Both the position numbers and the translations under genes were made by a program. A DNA stretch of 64,000 bases, taken from Hymenobacter sp. 5317J-9 (lineage in GTDB: Bacteria; Bacteroidota; Bacteroidia; Cytophagales; Hymenobacteraceae). Every line of letters starts with the position of its first letter. Within the stretch, counting starts at the first letter, position 1. Positions 9,701 through 17,465 of this stretch are shown here, piece by piece. The stretch covers positions 682,001 to 746,000 of the forward strand of contig NZ_CP095050.1 in NCBI RefSeq assembly GCF_022921075.1. The letters run 5' to 3'. Below the pieces are notes generated by a model. It searched no databases, was not told the origin of the DNA, and was given only the letters and a program-made list of their open reading frames with translations.

Positions 9701-11134
9701 TTCTACAATGCGCGCACGGGCAGCGGCAGCAATTACGCCCTGACCACCACCTCCGCCACCGGCTTTGTGGGCTCTACCACCAACCCGAGCACCAACACCG
9801 CCGACTACAACCTGCTCATCACCGCCGACGCCACCAAAGTGGGCCTGTACGGAGCAACTCCCTATTCCTTTGCCGGCTGGAAAACCGCCACCGGCGGCGA
9901 CGGCAGCAGCCTGAGCGAGACCACCGCCACGGTGCCCGCCGCCAGCCTGTTCACGAGCCCCGCCACCGGCGACTTCTCGCTGAACGCCGCCAACCCCTCC
10001 GCCTGGTACGCCAACGGCACCGGCACGCAGCTGGCCGGCGTTGCTACCGACTATGCCGGCGCCGCCCGCTCCACCACCGTGGCCGCCGGCGCCCCCGACC
10101 TCGGCGCCCTGGAAGTGACGCCCGCCAGCACCCCGCCGGCCCTCACGGCAGCGCCCGCCGCTCCGGCCCCGGGCGCCACCCAAACCTTCAGCCTGGGCGG
10201 GCGCACGCTGGCCAGCCTCACCTACGGCAGCACCGGCACCGTGCCCACCAGCGTGGTGGCCCGCTACTATTCCGGCACCAACCCGCCCGCGCCCTTCCTG
10301 GCCGGTGCGCGCTACGCCAACGCGTACTTCGATTTCAGCGCCGTCGGCGGCAGCGGCTACACCTACCAGCCCACCCTCGCCTACGACCCCGCCCTGCTGG
10401 GAACCATCGCCAGCGAGGCCGCCCAGCGCATCAGCCAGCGCACGGCCGACAACAGCGGCTACGGCACCTTCTTCGCCACAGCCGTCAGCCCCGCCCCGGT
10501 CCGCACGCTGGCTGGCCCTTCCAGCCTGACACGTTTCGGCATCCTAGCCATCAGCGACCAGGCTGCCCCGCTGCCGGTGGAGCTGGTGCGCTTCGAGGCT
10601 ACCCGCCAAGGTGCCGACGCCCTCCTGACCTGGGGAACGGCTGCTGAGCGCGACAACCAGGGCTTCGAAGTGCAGGTGAGCCCCGACGGCCAGCACTTCC
10701 GCGCCCTCGGCTTCGTGGCCGGCGCGGGCACCAGCGCCACCGCCCGCAGCTACCGCTTCCTCGACCGCGAAGCCGGCAAAACCGGCCCGCGCTACTACCG
10801 CCTGCGCCAGCTCGACCGCCAGGGCCCGGCCTCGTTCTCGCCCGTGCAAACCGTGCTGTTCGACGCCCCGACCCTACAGCTACTGGCGTGGCCCAATCCC
10901 TGCCAGCAAGCCCCGCGGCTGAGCCTGGTGCTGCCCCAGGCCACTGCGGCCACCCTTACGCTCACCGACGCCCTGGGTCGCCCGGTGTGGCGGCAGGAGC
11001 TGGGGGCACTGCCCGCCGGCCCCAGCCAGCCAGTGCTTGACGCTGCCGCCTTCGGCCGCCTGCCCGCCGGGGTGTACGCCCTGCGCCTGACAACCTCTGC
11101 CGGTATTCAAACGCTGCAATTGGTAAAGGAATAA
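6759..11134 (+). CDS. Giant right-handed beta-helix surface protein with T9SS sorting domain (frameshifted)
   Basis: Starting at the ATG at 6759, a signal peptide (WRLLLILLALLLSGSGARAQ) is followed by VTKTLPGNYASFAAAITDIN. The frame then closes with a stop at 6951-6953, while the rest of the protein continues in the frame of 6809-11134 as VTVNVAAGYAEAPTT. Adding one G to the GGGG at 6945-6948 restores PTGGVTVNVAAGY, matching TGGVTFNIAPGY in the paralogue at 40170. The repaired product is about 1458 residues: many short NxNT-type beta-helix repeats, a second domain near the end (PLPVELVRFEATRQG), and a type-A C-terminal sorting domain (WPNPC, PAGVYALRLTTSAGIQTLQL). T9SS would export it and anchor it to the cell surface. 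The ligand is unknown. Confidence 0.85.
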
Positions 11135-11162
11135 GCAACACTGCCTAAGCAAAAAAAGAATA

Positions 11163-11248
11163 GTCATGCTGGGCTTGTCGAAGCATCCCTACCGCGAAGA
11201 GTAATCCTTGCGTGATGTAGAGATGATTCGACAAGCCCAGCATGACGT
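11163..11248. repeat. Intergenic palindromic repeat, variant copy
   Basis: The left arm is GTCATGCTGGGCTTGTCGAA and the right arm ends TTCGACAAGCCCAGCATGAC. The outer GTCATGCT and the AAGCATC block match the main family, but the middle (GGGCTTGTCG) is a compensated variant that keeps pairing. It sits 3' of the T9SS gene. Confidence 0.85.
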
Positions 11249-11322
11249 TTTTATATGAATTAGCATAAGGCGCGAATGATTGAGGAAGGCGCCCTAGGAG
11301 CCCATCCCTAACTTGCCCGCCC

Positions 11323-11697
11323 ATGCCCCTGACCGACTACCTCCGCCGCTTCCAAAAGCTTCGCGTGGCCACGAGCCGCCAGCACGGCGAAGCGCCCTAT
11401 AAACCGGCCCTGCTGCTGGCCGTGCTCGAAGGCATCGCCGAGGGTACCATCCTCGACAACCGCATCGAAATCACGCCCGAGCTCATTGCCGCGTTCAAAG
11501 CCATTTGCGCCGACCTCAGCACGGGGTCGCTGTTTACGGCGGCCAACTTTGCCCTGCCCTTCTACCACCTGCGCTCCGACGGCTTCTGGCACCTGCACAC
11601 CTGGCCCGGCCTCGACATCCTGCTCACCAAATCCAACTCCGTGCGCAGCTTCCGCCACCTGCGCGACGTGGTGGCCTACGCCGCCCTCGATTTTTGA
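11323..11697 (+). pseudogene. Truncated HNH-endonuclease-like gene (N-terminal head domain only)
   Basis: A 124-residue product starting MPLTDYLRRFQKLRVATSRQ and ending abruptly after VAYAALDF. The sequence resembles the N-terminal head domain of ScoMcrA-like HNH restriction endonucleases (KPALLLAVLEGI, a helical region, FYHLRSDGFWHLH). Such proteins normally continue for well over 100 further residues to an HNH nuclease core. No nuclease motif (HNH/HxxP) is present here, and the next 80 bases are non-coding. I infer that the 3' end was lost when the neighbouring defence genes were acquired. It could still be expressed as a small DNA-binding domain. The family assignment is from memory of similar sequences and is moderate. 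Confidence 0.6.
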
Positions 11698-11781
11698 GAA
11701 ACACCGCATAAAAAGGCTGACAGAACAGAGACTTATCCATACCTTTCACACCTGTTCTCTCTTGCCAATTATATGTAGTTC

Positions 11782-14280
11782 ATGGATTTGTTTTCTACCC
11801 AACAACCCGACCTTAAAACCCTTTTTCTGCAACTTTTTCACTGCGCCGAAGAAGAGGCAGTAGACAGCCTGATTAAGAAATACCCTGGTGTTTTCGCTTC
11901 AAGCGACAACTGGAAACCACTTGGCGGTAGCGCGAATATGTATGGGGTTATCGAAAACCAACAAGCTTCGCCAATTGCGGCACTTGTGGAGAAAATAACC
12001 AATTCCATCGACGCCACGCTCATGCGCAAATGCTATGAGGCTGGCGTAGACCCCAAAGGTGCAGATGCGCCCAAAACGATGGAAGCGGCCGTGAAACAAT
12101 TTTATACAGGCCAGGCTGAACAATGGGACTTACCTTCTTTCCGTAAGAAACAAGCCGAGAACATTCAAATTCTAGCATCGGGGCCGCGCATGAATACTTC
12201 GCTGACTATTTACGATAGCGGCGAAGGACAGCACCCCGACAAGTTCGAGGACACGTTTTTGTCGTTACTGCGGGGCAATAAGAACGAAATCCACTTTGTG
12301 CAAGGCAAATACAACATGGGCGGTAGTGGCGCCATTGTGTTTTGCGGCAAGCGTGGGTACCAGTTGGTGGCTTCCCGGCGCTATGATGGTACCGGGCCGC
12401 TGGGATTCACGCTGATAAGGGAACACCCGCTGACGAAGCAGGAGCAAGGCTCTCTTAAGAATACGTGGTATGAGTTTCTGGTATTAGATGGTAAGATTCC
12501 ATCCTTTCCCATTACCGAACTTGATTTGGGCTTAGTGGGGCGTCCTTTTACTACCGGCTCCATCATTAAACTGTATTCTTACAGCCTGCCGGCAGGTTCG
12601 CGCTCCGTTATTTCCCGTGACTTGAATCAGAGCCTTAATGAGTTTCTGTTTGAGCCTGCGCTGCCAATTCTGACTGTTGACACCAAGGAGCGTTATCCTG
12701 ATGATAATAACCTGGAGCGCCCGCTTTTCGGCCTGAAACGTCGGTTGGAGCAGGATGACAAAGCCTACGTGGAGGAAAATTTCGTGGAAGACTTCACCGA
12801 TGCGCTATTTGGGAAGATGCGCGTGGCTGGCTATGTCTTCAACACCAAAGTAGGGGGCAAGTCGGCTAAGGACACGAAGGATTCCATTCAGCGCGAGTTT
12901 TTCAAGAACAACATGACCGTGCTGTTCTCCATGAATGGGCAGGTACACGGCCACTACACTTCCGAGTTCATCACCCGCTCGCTGAAGCTTAACCTGCTGA
13001 AAAACCATCTGCTGCTGCACGTCGATTGCACGAACATGAGCTATGAGTTCCGTAAAGAGCTGTTCATGGCCTCGCGCGACCGGCTCAAGGGGAGCGACGA
13101 AACAACCAAGCTGCGCCAGTTCCTAGCTACGAAGCTGGGCAAAGCCGGCGGGCGGCTGGCCGAGATTGAGAAGAAGCGCAAGGACTCTATTGCGGTGGAT
13201 GGCGGCGACTCCAAAGAGCTGCTGAAAAACGTCACCAAGAACATTCAGATGAACCCGGAGCTGCTGAAGCTGCTGGGTAGCACGTTCAAGCTGGAGGAGA
13301 AGAAGCCCCAACCCGACAAGCACGACAAGCCGGAAAAGAAAGCGCCCTCAAAACCCGCGCCGGAGCCGTTCAAGCCGCAGCGCTTCCCTACGTTTTTGAA
13401 GGTGCGGGGGCACCACGACGGCGACAAGGCCCTCACCGGCATCCCGTTGGGCGGCGAGAAAACGGTGCGCTTCGATACCGACGTGGAGAATCAATACTTC
13501 AACCGCGTGGAAGAACCGGGCGAGCTGAAAATTGCGCTGCTCGGCGTGAAGCGGGCGGCGGGCAAAAACAACAACGGCAGCAGCACGGCCAACGGCGGCA
13601 ACCTGGACGCTACCGCGTGGGCGGTGGAAGACGTGCTGAACGTGAACGTGAGCAGCCCGCAGGACGGCACCATCCGCGTCACGATGAACCCGCAGAAAGA
13701 CGCGCAGGTAGGCGATGCCGTGCAGCTGAAAGTGTCGCTGACTGCGCCCGGCGAGGAACTGGAAGAAATATTCTGGGTGAAGATTGCCGACAAGGACGCG
13801 CCGCCCAAACCCATGCCCCAGCCCGAAGAGGAGCCGCTGCAAGGACTACCCGAGCCCGTATTTATGTACAAAGAGCAAAAAGACGGTGCGCTGACCTGGG
13901 ACCAAATGGAAGAGGCAATTGGCGTATCGGTAAACCACGACACTGTGGTGCACCCAATGGCCTCTGGAGAGAACCTAGAAAAGATTTACATCAACATGGA
14001 CAGCAAGGTGCTAAAGAGCTTCCGCTCCAAGCATCGCAACATTACTGAGGCCCAGCTGGAAATATCCGGGCGCAAGTATTGGACAGCGGTTTACATGCAC
14101 ACGCTCTTTCTGTACAGCATCACCAAGAACCGGAAGTATCAGATAACTCAAACAAAAGCTGGCGAACAAGACCCGGTGGACGTGGCCGACTACATCAAGG
14201 ACTTGTTCGAGAATTTTTATTCAGAGTTTATTTTGAACTTTGGTGGAATGGAAGAAATGATGCAAGGGCTAGGAGAGTGA
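11782..14280 (+). CDS. GHKL (Hsp90/MutL-like) ATPase, probable defence effector or sensor
   Basis: An 832-residue protein. The N-terminal third is a Bergerat-fold ATPase: N-box EKITNSIDA near residue 70, G1 box YDSGEGQ near 144 and G2 box GKYNMGGSGA near 175. The middle carries a Lys-rich segment and a Pro/Lys linker at about 500-535 (KPAPEPFKPQRFP). A beta-rich domain follows (about 540-690), and the C-terminal region has no recognised motif. It has no visible nuclease motif. It ends two bases from the convergent kinase gene, so it belongs to the island but is transcribed opposite to the SspBCD-like operon. A near-consensus -7 site (TACCTTTC, 11740-11747) lies upstream. GHKL ATPases act as conformational clamps in several defence systems; any role with phosphorothioation here is inference. 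Confidence 0.85.
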   Translation: MDLFSTQQPDLKTLFLQLFHCAEEEAVDSLIKKYPGVFASSDNWKPLGGSANMYGVIENQQASPIAALVEKITNSIDATLMRKCYEAGVDPKGADAPKTMEAAVKQFYTGQAEQWDLPSFRKKQAENIQILASGPRMNTSLTIYDSGEGQHPDKFEDTFLSLLRGNKNEIHFVQGKYNMGGSGAIVFCGKRGYQLVASRRYDGTGPLGFTLIREHPLTKQEQGSLKNTWYEFLVLDGKIPSFPITELDLGLVGRPFTTGSIIKLYSYSLPAGSRSVISRDLNQSLNEFLFEPALPILTVDTKERYPDDNNLERPLFGLKRRLEQDDKAYVEENFVEDFTDALFGKMRVAGYVFNTKVGGKSAKDTKDSIQREFFKNNMTVLFSMNGQVHGHYTSEFITRSLKLNLLKNHLLLHVDCTNMSYEFRKELFMASRDRLKGSDETTKLRQFLATKLGKAGGRLAEIEKKRKDSIAVDGGDSKELLKNVTKNIQMNPELLKLLGSTFKLEEKKPQPDKHDKPEKKAPSKPAPEPFKPQRFPTFLKVRGHHDGDKALTGIPLGGEKTVRFDTDVENQYFNRVEEPGELKIALLGVKRAAGKNNNGSSTANGGNLDATAWAVEDVLNVNVSSPQDGTIRVTMNPQKDAQVGDAVQLKVSLTAPGEELEEIFWVKIADKDAPPKPMPQPEEEPLQGLPEPVFMYKEQKDGALTWDQMEEAIGVSVNHDTVVHPMASGENLEKIYINMDSKVLKSFRSKHRNITEAQLEISGRKYWTAVYMHTLFLYSITKNRKYQITQTKAGEQDPVDVADYIKDLFENFYSEFILNFGGMEEMMQGLGE

Positions 14281-14282
14281 TA

Positions 14283-15200
14283 TCATAGCCCAAACTCAAA
14301 ACGCAAATCTTGAACGAGCTTTTTTAGACCATCAAGTGAGAGTCTACGCTTTGAGGAGTGTATCAAGCACTTTCTTATTGCTTCATATAAGCTTTTACTA
14401 TCAGATGCTACTAAATCTGATTTAGCTATCTGACCAAGAGGTAAGTTGCCTTGCACTATATACCAGAACAGCTTTCCAAGCTGGAAGACATCTGACTTAG
14501 CGCCAATTACGCAATCAAGGTTGTATTTGTTAGACGTGTTTTCAACAAGAAATTTATTGGTTGCTTCAGGTGAAAACCAACCTGTTGGACCTATCATCTC
14601 GCCCTTTTCTTCTCGTTCTATCTCCATATCCCTGACGCGATAAGCGGACAGGCCAAGGTCGCATATTTTTGGTTCGTTATCCAAAATGAGAACGTTGTCA
14701 TTTTTGATATCCCTGTGATATAAATCGTAGCCATGTAAATAAGAAATTCCATCTAATATCTTGTCAAATAATAATATTCTCTGCTGAATAGTTAAGTCTG
14801 GTTGCAAGTCCAAGTAATGCCCTAATGAATAATCACACTTTTCCATTACATAATAATCATACGTCTTATTCTTTATTTTTAGCTCCCCTTGCCCTATAAA
14901 TCCTACAATGTTTTCATGCTCCGCTTGCGAAGTTTTTTCAAAGGCTCTAATTTCTCTTATAAACCTCATGCGTTTGAGGTAATTTTTATGGGTCTCAGCT
15001 GTCTCTTGTGGGAATTTGCAAACTTTTAGAGCGTATTCATCCCCATTTTCATTGTTTATTTTAAAAACTACCCCATTGCCCCCTGCTAATGGTGCGTCAC
15101 CATGTAAATAATCCACTAAATACCTTGTGCCCTCAAATAGAATGATATTTTCTCCGGGCTTATCAGGTGATATGTCTGGGCTTCCTGAGTTGAGTATCAT
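14283..15200 (-). CDS. Serine/threonine protein kinase (defence-island associated)
   Basis: A 305-residue soluble Hanks-type kinase with all key residues visible: Gly-rich loop AGGNGVVFK (39-47), Lys59 in ALKV, catalytic loop YHRDIKNDN with Asp164, DLG in place of DFG at 181-183, and an APE-like SPE after the activation segment. There is no transmembrane helix and no extra sensor domain. It is the last gene of the five-gene minus-strand operon, 6 bases after the DUF262 gene. The coding sequence is clearly AT-rich compared with the flanking high-GC DNA, a sign of horizontal transfer. It probably phosphorylates an island partner or a host target on infection, but no substrate can be named. Confidence 0.9.
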   Translation of the reverse strand: MILNSGSPDISPDKPGENIILFEGTRYLVDYLHGDAPLAGGNGVVFKINNENGDEYALKVCKFPQETAETHKNYLKRMRFIREIRAFEKTSQAEHENIVGFIGQGELKIKNKTYDYYVMEKCDYSLGHYLDLQPDLTIQQRILLFDKILDGISYLHGYDLYHRDIKNDNVLILDNEPKICDLGLSAYRVRDMEIEREEKGEMIGPTGWFSPEATNKFLVENTSNKYNLDCVIGAKSDVFQLGKLFWYIVQGNLPLGQIAKSDLVASDSKSLYEAIRKCLIHSSKRRLSLDGLKKLVQDLRFEFGL

Positions 15201-15206
15201 GAATTT

Positions 15207-16343
15207 CTACTTAAGGCGTTCTTTAGATTCAACCAAAGGAGACAAAATTTCCGGAACCAGCATCATTGTATTGCCAACTTTCTCTATGGCTGATTTTGGA
15301 GCAGAGTAATATTTTATAATCTTATTCTGCACATCAGTTGGCTTAGCCGTTCCATTCAATAATTCATCTAATATGCGACTTCTGTTATCTCGAGCTGCTT
15401 TTGCATTAGATTGAGAAACACAATTTAGAGCATACTCATACAGTGGTGGGCATCCAGTTTTGTCAGGTTTAATCCCTGGCTCCACAGCAAGTAGGATTCT
15501 GTATATTCTTTCATAGGCTTTTTTATCAAGTTGAATATTATCCATAATGAAGCCGTAAAGAGTGTAAAAATCATTTCGTTGTCTATAACGAGTAGATTTA
15601 ACTGCTTTGATTTTATTGAACCACGCAAAAACTTTCATTGCGGATTCAAATTGAGTTGTTACAGCCTTAACTTCTTCGTCACTCAGGTCGCGTTTGTATA
15701 CAGTCTCTACGAAATCTTTTTTGTCATAATTTTTTCCTTTTGTATCAGATTGTTCTTGCTTGGAAGAGCTTTTATAAATTGAAAGAGCAACCACTTCCTC
15801 TACTAAATCACGGTCTAGCATCCGCTTTTTACTGCTTGGAGGAACCAAGTCCAGCGCAATAAAGCTTGGGCTTTCTATGAATTTTTGTACTAAATCTAAA
15901 AATTTGGTCTCAAAAAACCGTGCTTTGAATTTTTCTGGACGGTTCAAAGCCGTTCCTGAAGAGTTAATCGTAGTATAGAACTCCTCTATTTTTTCATGAG
16001 GGCCCAAGCTGTTTATAACAGTGATATTTAGAGGGTATTTAAGAAATCCATTCTTTTTAAATTCTTCTGTGGAACCTGCTTCATCTAATTCTTTTGTGTC
16101 ATTGTAAAGAATAAGAGTGCTTGTGCGTTGCTGCCCATCTACAACTTCAAACTTGCCTCCTTCTTTTTTTAGAAGAAAAAATGCTGGAAGTGCTGAATGA
16201 CTTTTTAAAGAATCTATCAGTCCTTGTTGTGTATCAAAACTCCAAACTGAGTTCCTTTGATAGGAAGGCTTAAGATTGATTTTTCCTTCTTTGTAGAGTT
16301 TAAGTAGCTTCTCTACTGTCCAAGTTTCGAATTGGAAATCCAT
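15207..16343 (-). CDS. Stand-alone DUF262 (ParB/Srx-like) protein
   Basis: A 378-residue protein with the DUF262 signatures PSYQRNSVWS (residues 26-35) and VVDGQQRTSTL (67-77). The fold is related to ParB and is used for NTP hydrolysis in GmrS- and SspE-type proteins. In SspE and GmrSD a C-terminal DUF1524 HNH nuclease domain follows; this protein stops without any HxxP or HNH motif, so it lacks a nuclease of its own. It sits between the PAPS-reductase-like gene (9 bases away) and the kinase (6 bases away). It shares the low GC of the kinase, so these two genes may have entered together. The likely role is an NTP-dependent sensor of modified or foreign DNA; this is inference. Confidence 0.87.
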   Translation of the reverse strand: MDFQFETWTVEKLLKLYKEGKINLKPSYQRNSVWSFDTQQGLIDSLKSHSALPAFFLLKKEGGKFEVVDGQQRTSTLILYNDTKELDEAGSTEEFKKNGFLKYPLNITVINSLGPHEKIEEFYTTINSSGTALNRPEKFKARFFETKFLDLVQKFIESPSFIALDLVPPSSKKRMLDRDLVEEVVALSIYKSSSKQEQSDTKGKNYDKKDFVETVYKRDLSDEEVKAVTTQFESAMKVFAWFNKIKAVKSTRYRQRNDFYTLYGFIMDNIQLDKKAYERIYRILLAVEPGIKPDKTGCPPLYEYALNCVSQSNAKAARDNRSRILDELLNGTAKPTDVQNKIIKYYSAPKSAIEKVGNTMMLVPEILSPLVESKERLK

Positions 16344-16352
16344 ATGCAGATT

Positions 16353-17459
16353 TTATATAAAACATGATGCACATCCTACTTCTTCCTCATCGTCGAGGAC
16401 ATCAAGTAAATATGCACTAGTGGAAAATGCGCTTTTCTGTTGTTTAGCCAACGCATCCAGCTTAATACGCCGGATGCGTTCTGGTTTAATGAGGTCGCTA
16501 AGCGACTCTTCCATCCAAGTGTAGCCGTCTTTTTCGTAGGCTTGGGCTAGGGCAAACTTATCGGGGTGTTGCTCATAGAGCCACACCCATTCAATCTTTT
16601 GCTGGAAGAAGCAGAAGAAGCAGCCGGAGCGGCTGCGGGCGTATTCGCCCTGCTGACCGTCTACTTCAAAGGTTATCTTTTCATAGTAGGCCGGCACGCC
16701 CACGCCGCTTGTGCGCAACAGCTTGAAAATATCGGCGCGCACCAGGTTCTCGTCGTTGTCGAGCAAGGAGAACTCGGCGGCTTGAGCCAGCGGGTAGGCC
16801 GTGTCGCGCAGCAGGGCAAACACCACGCGGTTGAACAGGCGCACATCGGCATCGAGCAGGGCGTTGAGCTTCTGCGTCTGGCTGAAGGTGCGTGACAAGG
16901 GTGCATTCACCACCGGCAGCAAGCGGGTATGCTGGGCGTGCTCGCTTAGCTTTTCGTAGAGGCGGCCGAGGCGGGGCAGTGCGTCGGCTTGCAGCACCTT
17001 CTGTACCACGTCTTCGCTCCAGATGTTGCGCCGGAACGGGAAGATGGATTGAATGTTGGGCTTGCGCGAGATGTAGCCTTCGCGGTCTTCGTCGCCCCGA
17101 ATGCCCACGTAAGACACCACCGGGTCGTTGCCCACAAACTGCTCGAAGGGCTCCAGCTTGAGTTTCTTGGTACACCAGCGGGCGCTCGACGAGGGCAGGT
17201 AGCCCCCGTACACCTTCACGAAATGGTCGAACGAGTCTTCCGGGCTATCCGGCGCGGCTTCGAGGCGCGTTATCTTCTTTCCCAGGTAATTTTCCAGGTT
17301 GCTGATAAGCGTGTAGGTTTCTGGCAGCTCTTTCCCGGTGTCGCTGAAGTAGTATTCAATGTCCAGCTCAGGGTGCTTGTTGCGCAGGTAAATGGCCAGG
17401 GCGGCGCTGTCTTTGCCGCCGGAAATGCCCATTACGTGCCGGAGAGGCTTGTTCTGCAT
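16353..17459 (-). CDS. PAPS-reductase-like sulfur-transfer enzyme, SspD/DndC-like
   Basis: A 368-residue ATP-pyrophosphatase of the phosphoadenosine-phosphosulfate reductase superfamily. The PP-loop is SGGKDSAA (residues 13-20). Cysteines that could hold an Fe-S cluster or carry sulfur occur in ARWCTKKLK (Cys96), SGCFFCFFQQ (about 279 and 282) and the C-terminal GCASCFI (363, 366). In Dnd and Ssp systems the homologous protein activates the DNA backbone with ATP and helps replace a non-bridging oxygen with sulfur. It lies directly downstream of the ATPase (6 bases) and the DUF4007 gene, the order expected for sspB-sspC-sspD. A true sulfate-assimilation reductase is unlikely in this neighbourhood. 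Confidence 0.88.
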   Translation of the reverse strand: MQNKPLRHVMGISGGKDSAALAIYLRNKHPELDIEYYFSDTGKELPETYTLISNLENYLGKKITRLEAAPDSPEDSFDHFVKVYGGYLPSSSARWCTKKLKLEPFEQFVGNDPVVSYVGIRGDEDREGYISRKPNIQSIFPFRRNIWSEDVVQKVLQADALPRLGRLYEKLSEHAQHTRLLPVVNAPLSRTFSQTQKLNALLDADVRLFNRVVFALLRDTAYPLAQAAEFSLLDNDENLVRADIFKLLRTSGVGVPAYYEKITFEVDGQQGEYARSRSGCFFCFFQQKIEWVWLYEQHPDKFALAQAYEKDGYTWMEESLSDLIKPERIRRIKLDALAKQQKSAFSTSAYLLDVLDDEEEVGCASCFI

Positions 17460-17465
17460 GGTAGA

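Noticed and set aside
6893..10183. 1096-codon open frame on the minus strand
   Set aside because: It is the antisense shadow of the repetitive beta-helix gene; the product is low-complexity Gly/Val/Ala/His/Arg and no start context or domain supports it.
16353..17459. Assimilatory PAPS reductase (cysH)
   Set aside because: Three Cys pairs and the DUF4007/ATPase neighbours fit SspD/DndC better, and no sulfate-assimilation genes are adjacent.
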